Positions 42,201 through 53,400 of a stretch of DNA of 64,000 nt are shown here, piece after piece. The notes under the pieces were generated by a model. That model did no database searches, had not been told where the DNA came from, and worked only from the letters and a program-made list of their open reading frames with translations. Source of the DNA: Pteria penguin (Eukaryota > Mollusca > Bivalvia > Pterioida > Pteriidae); assembly GCA_035048485.1 (NCBI GenBank), contig CM068580.1, positions 53,484,975 to 53,548,974 of the forward strand. Reading direction: 5' to 3'. The position numbers were made by a program, and so were the translations under genes. Numbering within the stretch: position 1 is the first letter of the stretch; each line of letters starts with the position of its first letter.

Positions 42201-44402
42201 CAGACAGAGTGATTACTACAGAGCATCCCTCATAAGTTATCTTTAACACATAAACAAGTTAGTATCTAATGACCAAGAAAGTATTAACTATGCTTTCAAA
42301 TAGATAATGAAATTAAGAAATTGTGAAAATGTGATGTGTTCTATTTCTGTCCCTATTTTAAAATGCAGTGCATATAATATATGTAGCTTGATTTTATTAT
42401 AAACAATGATGGATGTATGCTGATTTGAAAAAAAAAGTTAATGTACATGTCCCAAAGATAATTCAATAAAACTATGTGATGGACATGGTTGAAGTTGGAC
42501 CTGGCAATCCCTACATTAGAGTTTTTCAAAATTTCAAAACAGTATTCATTTGTATTGAAAATCATCTTATCACTACTACCATATTACAATAAACATCATA
42601 GTGTGAGGAGCGTATAGTTAGAGCCCTAGTATCTAAGTGTTTCAAATGCCACATGTCACTTAGTTTTCTGTATTTGAGGGTTGGTGACTTTATCCAAGAC
42701 AAGTGATACAATAGCATACTGTGGCCGCAAAAAGGAATATTAATCATCATTTGTCCTGATCACACTCTCTAATACTAAGTTCTATTCTTTTGTTATCAAA
42801 CAATCTTTTTAATTATGTTCAATGTGTTTCACTGGCAGCTGTCAACATCAAAGGACAAGAGGACAATAATTTTGATAAAATGACCGGGATCTAGAAGTTT
42901 TGAAATAGAAATTACTTGTGTTCAGAAAAGTACTTATCGATAGAAAGTATGTTTGGGACTGTGATGTATAAAACAATAATCAAACATGTACATAAAGAAC
43001 TATCTTGGAACTATTTTTTATAATAAATATGATTATCTTGAGCCCAGAAAATTCATTTATCCAGAAAAATTGGCCGGGAACAAACATCTTTGATTAACGG
43101 AGCGTCACTGTACAAGAATAAGGTATGTACTTTTTGACCTAAAGTTTGAAAAATATTTACCTGATCAAAAAGAAGACGTAATTGCCTCTCAGATTCTCCC
43201 ACCCATTTGCTGAGACAGTCTGCACCTTTTCTCATGAAAAATGCAACCCTTTTTTGTCCAACACTGCATTCATTTGCTAGAGCTCTTGCAACCAATGTCT
43301 TCCCAGTGCCTACAACATATCTCTAATTTTTAAGCAGTTATACAAGGTAACTCAGTGGCTGAGATTGCTAAAGTACTACATCGGTATTCATTATAGCCTC
43401 TAAACTATATCAAGAATCCTAGTCATGGCAAATGGAAAGATCTGTCAACATACCAAAATTTGGCATTTTCCTCTGGTTTCTTGCACCATACAGAAGATAT
43501 GACTAGTTTGATATTAACAAATATCTAAATAAATACATCATATAAACAAGAGGCCCACGGGCCTTATAGGTCACCTGAGTATTGTGTAACAACTTTCAAA
43601 TAACTTTGGTTCGTGTCTTAAACCAGAGGTCATGAAATTCACAATGCACAATTTTGAAAGAGGCACTATTGCTTATCATTATTTATTTATAAACTTAGCA
43701 TGCTTACTCTATTTACTTAATACCCAGAGATTGATTGGAGTATAAACAAAGAGAAAATGCATTTCCACTTTATAACCAGTTTTGTACCTCACCCCAAAAG
43801 AACCACTGACCCTGGGGCCATTTATTGGGGGGGGGGGGGCAGTTTAAAAATAACCATTTTGCTAGATGCACCTTTTTTCATCAGAAATATATATACTTGG
43901 AACCCAGGAGCAAAGGAAAATATATTCAAAGAATTAATGTATTTTCACTATATAATCAATAAAGCCCCACCCTAACACCATAATACTGACCCTGGGGCCA
44001 TAAAATTCACAATTGTGGTAGAGGCACCCTTGCTCATCATAACTATGTGCTTTGATAGAAGCAGAGAAGAAGATTTTCAAAGAATGTATGCATTTTCACT
44101 ATATAATCAATAGGGCCCCACCCTAACATCAGAACCCTTAACCCTGGGGCCATAAAATTCACAACTTTGGTAGAGGCACTCTTGCTTATCATAACTATGT
44201 ACTTAGTTGGTTTATTTAATACCCAGGAGCAGAGAAGAGGATTTTCAAAGAAATAATGCATTTTCACTATATAATCCATATAGGGCCCCGCTCTAACACC
44301 AGAACCCCTGACCCTGGGGCCATAAAATTCACAATTTTGGTAGAGGCACTCTTGCTTATCATAACTATGTACTTTATTTGTTTATTTAATACCTAAGAGC
44401 AT

Positions 44403-44434
<32 letters not shown>

Positions 44435-47400
44435 CACTATATAATCAATAGAGAGCCCCACCCTAACACCAGAACCCCTGACCCTGTGGCCATACAATTC
44501 ACAATTTTGGTAGAGGCACTCTTGCTCATCATAACTATGTACTTAGTTAGTTTATTTAATACCCAGGAGCAGAGAAGAAGATTTTCAAAGAAATAAGGCA
44601 TTTTCACTATATACATTTTTAGCCCCGCCCTAGCACTAGAACCCCTGTCCCTGGGGCCATGAATTTCACAATTTTGGTAGAGGGCTCAATGCTGAATACA
44701 GTCATGTCAACAGTTTGGCTGCTATGTGTCCAGGAGTAAAGAAGAAGATTTTGAAAGATTGCATTAATTTTAGTGGTTTTGGCCCCACCCCTCAGCCCCT
44801 GGGGGAGCAGGCACCATGAAATTCACAATTTTTGTTCCCCTTCAGCCATAGATGCTTTATGCCAAATTTGGTTAAAATTGGTTCAGTGGTTGCAGAGAAG
44901 AAGCTGAAAATGTTCAAATGTTAACACACGACGCACGACGAACGACGCACGACGCACGATGACGGACGAAAACAGATAGCAATAGGTCACCTGAGTTTAC
45001 TCAGGTGACCTAAAGACTTACATTTGCAAAAAATTGCTAGAATTAATTTCCTTTGCACTTTATTTTTGATCATTTTTAACATTTACCAAGTGTTTTTAAG
45101 AAACATGTCAATTGAAAGACCATTACAATATGATCAAGCTTGTTACTGAACATCTTTGAAGAGCCAACACCTTCTCCCCAATGATATCAATTAGCACCTT
45201 AAAACAAGCATCTTATTCATCAATTCAAATAACAAATATACTCTCATGACATTTCAATCTGGTGTTAATTGCAAAAATGTTCTTGATGTGATTAAGAACA
45301 ATAAGTCTTCGTCTTTAACCATTCAGTTTGCACATTTGCATATTGTAGTGCTGAGCAAGGGAGATATGTATATTGTAAAAGTAAAACTTCATAACTTTAA
45401 CATTTGCCTTAAGATTTCATTATTCTGTAAGATTATTAGTTCCAAAAGCACCACTTTCGAAAAACAAACAATTCGACGCTTGAGATCACATACCAACACA
45501 GAATTTCTGAATTTTAACTATGAATATGGTAAAGATACATTTTTAAACATGAATATGAAAACCATGAAATTTGAACAATCAAACATAAATGCTTTATAAT
45601 TTCTTAAAGCTGATAGATCTTTTGCCCACAATGTCCCCCAAGTCTAGGGCAAAACAATGCAGAAAGATGGAAAGAAAGCAATTATATTTAAAGTTAATAA
45701 TCAAAAATTTAACTGACATGTGAAAAGGTACAGGATAACAAATTTTCTAATGTCATCACCAATGTCGATGCACAACAAGTCTTTATCTTTTACAATAAAA
45801 TGTGATTGACTGATTATTGTTTTATGTCACTCCACGATTATTTCACCTATATGGTGACAGCATCTGCCTGATGCATTGCATACAAATTTAGACCTTTGCA
45901 ACCAGTGTTTTTCACACTTTTTTTCAAAAGTACCCTATGCCCCTGAAATTGGTAAAAACAATGACAAAAATATAAAATTGGGAATTTTTAATTAACTTTT
46001 AGTCAAAAATTCAATTTTCTTTTTTTGTAACATTTGAACATGTCAACAAGACTGAGCCTCTAGCTTTCTAGTTGGATGATCTCCAAGCTGTACAGAATTT
46101 GATACAAATGGCCTATCTGTAGTACTGTGAGAAAATAGTTCGCAGACTTTGCACATGTAGCCATTTTTTAATGCCGAGTAATAAAGCCAAACATATCTCT
46201 TTTCATAACTTATAGTCGAGAATCTACGGGCATCTGGGACCATCATACTTCCAGCATTTTCTGATTCTGAGTCAGATTGCGACATGTTATCAGCCATAAG
46301 ATTATCAGAATCTTGGGGTTCGATTTGCGCTCCATGATTAAGCCGGGTGGGCTCCGAGGCCGAATTGGCAGGCAGCAAAGTATGTACTACTGACAGTATA
46401 CTTGAGCTTAGCGTAATGTGACTCTCTATTGTGTCATTTTTGGCTAATTCAAAATTAATTTTAGGCGTCTTTACTTGTTTCTTAAAAGCATCACTTATCT
46501 TAATAAGTCCTTTAGAATCTTCCTGCCAAAGTCGTTTCACGTAATACCGTATTCACTTGTGTATAATACGCACTTTTTTTCATAAAATCTGACTTCGATT
46601 TTCCAGGTGCGTATTATCAGAGACATATATACACATATGTGTATATATGTCTCTGGTATTATACACGAGAACTAAAACAAGAACCCTTTTTTCCAGAGGT
46701 AAAAATTCATATTTCCGCAGCGATATTGGTGTAAATGTCCCCTGACGGTACTGACCATTAAACTTTGGGAACCCATACTTGACCACTAAAATGGAATTTA
46801 GACACTTGATAGAGATTATTATTACAGTTTTACCTCCTTGTGTTGAACACTTATATGCGCTGAAATGAAGATGTTTTTACAAATGAGACTAGCATATTTT
46901 AAAATTACAAGTGACGATGCAATCCAATTATCTTATCGTCGATCAAGGTGAAATGGCTTCATGGTCAAAACATTACCGTACACCCCGCTGGGATAATTGG
47001 TTGTTCGCGTTTCTTCTACCTTTACTGCTGTGTTAATCAATTTATCTTATACAAACATTGACACTCTGAGAGAATGAGTGTAAAATATATAGCAAATGAC
47101 GTCTTTACTTCATTATCGGTATTTTATCAAGGATACTAATTACAGTGGTTAATTGTTACAATTTTATTAAAGTTGTATACCCTACAATTCGGTATAATTT
47201 CAAAAATTAGGGCATGTAAAACAAAAACTGTATTTTTCTCGTATGGCTGAAGTTATTAACTTTCCATTAATAACATTTTTTGTTGCTTCAAACCTTTGAA
47301 GATATCAAAATAAAAAGAAAAAACTTCGTAAATAAAGAGGGTATTCCATAAATACAACCATAACCTGACTTTGCGCATGCGCAATTTAATCAAAACAAAT

Positions 47401-50400
47401 ACAACGAAGGAAGACTCCAAAAGAAAACAATTTCAGTAAATACTAACTTTAGCAGATTTGAATGCATTTTTAAAGTTACTCGTCAAGTTTATTTACCTCG
47501 CCCTCCATGATGCGACTTCGGAATTAGATCACGTGATAAGTTGGTTGTAAGCATTCTGTTTACAAACATCGCGTTTTAGACAGCCGTATCTCACTTAATA
47601 CGACGAATTTGATCACAACACTTGGAAGGGCCTTTTTAAAATATGTTTAAGGTTTATATATATAATCAAGACAATTTAGAATAAATTTACCTATAATATG
47701 CGAACATAGGGTATACAGCTTTAACCATTCTTTAGTTTTCTTTGTATCAACACAATATTTGGATCACAAATAAATTCTATTACGGCTGTTGGGTTTATCC
47801 CATTCATTTAATATCCTAAGGTTCAGGCGCGTAACCTTTTGTGTTTTCCGTGAGGTAAAATCTGTAATACAGATATTCCTCTGGGTAAATTCAGGGACTA
47901 GATATATACGTCCCTGGTAAATTCAAGGTTCTTGATTACGTGCTTACGCAGCAATTTTACCTGCGTCTTATACACGAGATGTAAACTTTTTCTTTAATTA
48001 TTTTCCAAAAGTGGGGGGTGCGTATTATACACGGATGCGTACTATACACGAGTGAATATGGTACTTTGAATTGTGCGACATCTTGCACTACAACACGACA
48101 CGGGGCCACACCGGGGTCCACGACATATGCTTCTAGTTTGTATACAAAGCGTTTTGAAGCCGGCGTGGCCTAGTGGTATTGCGCCGGACTCCTGATCGGG
48201 AGGCCGGGGTTCGGGTCCCACTCTGACCATGCCGGTGTCCTGTCTTTCGGATGAGGCAGTAAAAACCGAGGCCCCGTGTCGTGGTATGCATGGCACGTTA
48301 AAGATCACTCACTTCTAAGGGTGGGTCCATTGCAAAGGTCAAAATTTGTATGCCCCGCATCAGGCAGATGCCATCACCATTTACGTGAAATATTCGTGGT
48401 GTGACATAAAACAAAAATCAATCAATCAATCAATCAATACAAAGCGTTTAAGAGACCCAGACTGACAACTCAGAATTTCTTTAAATGATATTTTACGGAA
48501 TTGATATATTACGATCGAAATGTTGGATTTTTTAATTTTGTTTTATTGGAAATTTTTTATCATTTTTGGGGGGAATTTTTAGCTTATTTTGGCGAAGGAA
48601 ATAGCCGAATAACGGCATAAAATTGCACTGGTGAAAAACACTGGAAACGGACCCACCCGAAGTAGTGAGGGATCTTTTACATGCCACGCCTACCGTGGCA
48701 CAGAACTTTGTTTTTCACTGTCTCATACGAAAGACAGAACACAGGTGTGCCCAGGACGGGAGTCGAACCCGGGACCTCACGATCACCTTATCAACTAGGC
48801 CACACCGGGTTTACAATAAAATGTGACAAGATATTGAATACGGTTATTCTTCTGAAATGCATAGATAAAATAAAGGACATTACCTGGTGGACCATAAAAC
48901 AAAACACCTCTAGGAGGCTCAATCCTGAATTTTTGGAATACTTCTGGATATAAAAGTGGAAAAACAATCATTTCCTTCAAAGCTCGAATATGTTTTCCTA
49001 ATCCACCAACACTGTCAAATTTAACCTGTGTAACAAAATAAACATGATGTACAACATTTTTGTAGTTAGGGAATTGATATAAACTGAATACAAACGCTTA
49101 TAGCAAGACTCTCTCTACTACTAAATTCAAAAGGTATTGGCTATTGACAATTTAGAAAATCAAGCTTTCATTACAGTGTCAAAAAGAGCTTCAAACTTGC
49201 TGACTTTGGTGTCAAATAAAAGGACTCCATACATTTATTATGTAAAACATCAAGATGTCTCCAATCAATTGTGGAAAGTTGTAAGAGCACTTGACATTGT
49301 AAGAACTTGATGGCAAAAGAAATATGTAGACAATGCTGCCAGACATCAATAAATACTAGAATTTCAGTGACAATGTCAGCTTAATATCCTCATTGAACAT
49401 AATCTGTTTAACACTATATAGAAGATAATAAATCCAAACTTACTCTGCATCAATGGTAGGGACAGTTAAATAAAAATGCTGAAGTATACCTGGCATATCA
49501 TTATATCTACATTTCTCTTTGGATTTTAAACTGATTGTGCTGGATGACTTTATCATCTATAGTGCTTAAGTTCAATTCATCATACACTGTGCTAGGATAT
49601 AATTCATTTTGTGGTATTGGTAGACCTTTAGACTCACATGAGTTTACTCAAAATATCGATGATGTCAATTAAGAAATGATATTTTTTCAAAGACCAAACA
49701 ACCAGGAAAACAGAACTTAACAGACTACAAGACAGTCAACTTTGAAAACTGAACTTCAGAGATACTCTGGACACGGGTAAATTTAGCTCAGATTTTCATA
49801 TACATATCTACTATTTCATAAATGTACATGTATCATATGATAACATAAAATTGTCCTACTGTTCGGTCTAACGACATTGGGTCAACATCTGCCATACTGG
49901 CTCCAGCTCTGATTCTGTCTCTCATTAGAGTAGAAGATGCAACATCAGCTGGATCCATATTCATTGGCAACATAGTACTTCTGGCTTTAGCCATGCTCTT
50001 AGCTTTACGTTTTTGAAAATGTTGTTCATCATCACTTGACCCTGGTTCCGAAGAGGAGGTACTTGATGTGACATGGAATGCAGTTCTTTTCCTGAAATGA
50101 TCGATACAAGATTTCATAATATCAAAGAAAGCCTCATACTTAATACATCAATCCGCTTTCATCAAGTGTCAAGCACTTTAGCACAAAATACGACTGTGAT
50201 GACGTCACACAAGGTTGGACAAGTCGGACATTTGATAATGACACCATAAGCATCACAATCAAAAGTCTCCTAAACATCGCTTTCTATGCTGAAAAGTGGA
50301 TCAGTATATTGCTGAATCCAATGCCACTTACCAATGCATTGACATATAAGACTTTAGAACTAAGGAGGGTCAAAGGTTCCAATAATTTCATATCAGTGGG

Positions 50401-53400
50401 TTCTAAAATTATTAAACGCCTTCAATATCGACATTATGACCCCCGAGATCATTGCTTAGACTATAGCTCTTGTACCGGGTCCCTCTACAACCAGTACAGA
50501 CTTACTTGAGCGTTGCATGCTGACTAACAGGGAGGTGGGAACTCTATGACAGGCCTTCTCCAAACCTTTTTAGAGGAGACAAGGTCCTGAGCCTGGTCTT
50601 GGGAAATCTCTTGATCTTTGTTCTCTATATGGAGGAAATTTTAAATGTGTGTACTTTGATTGTGCTGCTCTTGCAGTTAGTGGTAAGGTAACATCATACA
50701 TTTATCAAGCAGAAGAATGAAAAAAGCAGCACAATCAAAGGACACACATTTAAAAATTTGAAAAATAATCCTCCATATAGAGAACAAGGATCAACAAGTT
50801 TCTCAAGAAGAGGGGTCATAAAAATTTATTACACACAAAATGTTTAAAGAATAATATTTTGCTATTAAGAATATGTAAGACGACATCAACACAAGTAAAC
50901 CGTGCTCTGCCCATCCGTAAGCAAGCTCAGATCCTTCATCAATAGGAGTCCTGACTAACAGTCAAAGGGGACGTGGATCAGGACCTTGTCTCCTCTGAAA
51001 AGGTTTGGACAAGGCCCATTATAGAGTCCCCAGCGCCTTGTTAATTAGCATGCAACGCTCAAGTAAAAGTCTGCACTGGGTTCTAAAGGGACCCAATACA
51101 AGACCTATGGTCTTAGCGATGATCTCTGGGTCATACTGTCAATGTCAAAGGCGTTTAATAATTTTAGAACCCGCCAATATGAAATTATCGGAACCTTTGA
51201 CCTCCCTTAGATTGTACACTAGATCACCGTGGGAAATTGGGATGGGAAATTCTGCTAGATATGTATTGCTGAAAAGTCATATTTCTGAATTTAGATAAAA
51301 TGTCTGAATAAGATCTGTAAAATTTACCCAAAGTTTTTCGCAGTATATGATATCTATAACCCTGAGTAAGAAGTTTAAAAATAATCGGAGAATTTTTTGC
51401 GTAAAAATCCAAAACGTTAGTGCAGGCTCTAGCGAACCGAACCAATTGACTAATATCAAAACCATATGATGGGAGCCTAGGGACATCACCATCTAGATAA
51501 GAGAAATTTACAAAAGGTCACATTTATCATATATGTTGATATGAATATTGTTGTTATTAATTTTAATATTTAAGTCCAAAAAAGGTGTTTCTTGTTCGAA
51601 AGTATTGGCTTTTTTTAATTGAAGTTCAGATGGATAAATGTCAGTGATATAGTTTTCAAACTCAGGGTTATCGATAATTAAAATATCATCAAGATATCTA
51701 AAGGTGTCATTGAACTTATCAATAAGGTCAAAACGTTTAGAGGTTTGAATAGAATGCATAAAGTCTCTCTCATAACAGTATAAAAATAAATCTGCATGAA
51801 AAGAACAAACTGATTTCATTCTGAGGAGAGTGCAATATGACAATTAGTATAATCATCCGATATAACATTTACGAGATCTAATCATTATTTAGGTAATCAA
51901 AGACATTAATCCTAAGATGTATACCTTACATTCTTTTGTCTATGAGCCGGAGATCTATATACTTGACTACGCCTTCTTATGGCAGAAGAATTTTGAGTCT
52001 CTGCAAACAAAGCGGGTTTCCTTGGTCTTCTTTCTCCTTAAAAAAAGACAGTCAATTAAATTAAAAACCAAATATACTTTATGATCAAATGAATTCACAA
52101 CTCACTGACTACCTTTCAATATCTGTCATCAAGATATGCAAAAACATATTTTTATATGAATCTGATGTACAATTTTTGAATTACAATCATTCTGTGATTG
52201 AATGACTGACAAAAGAGAGACAGACAAACAGAGAAAACCTAGAGTCCCATTTGGCAAGCCAATAGGGGATTACAAACTGATAAATGCAGATGTTACTGTA
52301 CTCTATTACACAGTTGAAATAAAATAAAACTTTAAATGAATGTTTTTTTCCTCCCTACTTAACCTAATTTTTCAGACAGTAGGCAGAAAACAACACTGTA
52401 CTTTGTTTTGACCTAAAAAATGTATTTTTTTGTGCATAAAAATCAGTTAAGGAAAACAAGCATACAATAAAATCACAGATTATTCTGTGTTTACTTGAAT
52501 CTTCAACAAGTGTCAAGATTAATTGTTTGTGACTTAAATATGTTAACAAGTGAGCATAAGGCAAGAACAAAATACAGGCTAGTTAATGCCAGTCTTTCCA
52601 TTGAAAACAAAAGCTAAACTGACCTCATAAAGAGAAATAATTATGAAATTTTTACTTTCATTGCATACAATGCATTACTTTATATACACTACCATAGTTT
52701 AGTTTGGCAATGTACATCTATAAAAATATAGTAAGACTAAACACACTGACATGGATTTTCAAAGCAAAGACAGGACTCTCACACCTAAGTTGCCTACAGA
52801 TACAAGCTTATATAAAATTTGTTGGTCCAGAAGGCTGGGCCAAATATTGCTAAAGAGTGTTCCCTTCAATGAACACCACATCTTATAAGAAACAATGATA
52901 CATATATCAAATATGAACACAATATTTAAATTTCATGTGCTACAAGACTGTCAGTCCCTGAGTTGGGTTGAATTTTTAGTGTACCTCCCATGAATAAACT
53001 CTATACATCAGGGTATGTCATGATGAAGATTCCACATTACAAATGTGAGCTTATTCCAGATTGCTGTTCTGAAGAGGAAAATCTTTAAAAATTCAGTATA
53101 CTGATTCACCTTTTTGCTCATTAAGCCCCCTATTCAAGGTCAATAACAACCAATTGAACAAAATTGCATCTTAGTCCTCAAAGGATCATACATGCATACA
53201 TACATATATGTATGCATGTATGATCCTTTGAGGACTATGTGGAATGTATTCCACATAGATTTGTGTAACAATTTCTGAGATGTTGAAAATGTGAAAAGTA
53301 TACCGACTAATAGATGACAATGCACTTGTACAACAGTTCACACAAGCCTGGGCTCAGGTGAGCTTAAAATTGATAGATAAATTAGTTTAATTTGCATTTT

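Larger units (their letters stand above)
46545..48063. mobile_element. TA-flanked TIR element (CCGTATTCACT ends), thrice interrupted
   Basis: TACCGTATTCACTTGTGTAT...CACGAGTGAATATGGTA with TA flanks. 1519 bp against 931 bp for its relative at 29449; the difference is largely explained by three insertions (46618-46655, 47171-47720, 47892-47916), each with its own duplication. Confidence 0.87.
45903..48643 (-). mobile_element. hAT-like element with TTF-finger fragment, inserted in SINE
   Basis: TIRs CAGTGTTTTTCAC (45903) and GTGAAAAACACTG (48643), target duplication GCAAC/GAAAC (one mismatch). It carries a minus-strand ORF (46540-46043) and has itself been entered by a TA element and a SINE; without these it is about 0.94 kb. 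Confidence 0.8.
45806..48809 (-). mobile_element. SINE with 17-bp TSD, split by hAT insertion
   Basis: The two SINE pieces are 45806-45902 and 48649-48809, flanked by a 17-bp direct repeat TTTACAATAAAATGTGA (45789-45805 and 48810-48826). The body text breaks at GACCTTTGCAAC and resumes at GGACCCACCCGAAGTAGTGA, exactly as in intact copies. Head with B-box-like GGGTTCGACTCCC (minus) near 48757-48775. Confidence 0.88.

Noticed and set aside
45246..45599. Plus-strand ORF of 117 residues
   Set aside because: No recognisable domain, intronic, codon use like random AT-rich sequence.
48160..48235. Possible tRNA gene with A and B boxes
   Set aside because: It is the head of a full SINE with a 13-bp target duplication.
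48042..48308. Minus-strand ORF of 88 residues
   Set aside because: Spans the SINE head and element end; no domain.
51919..51930. GTAAGG donor for the exon starting 52036
   Set aside because: Looks stronger but leaves phase 0, while the next exon needs phase 2; GTATAC just downstream fits.
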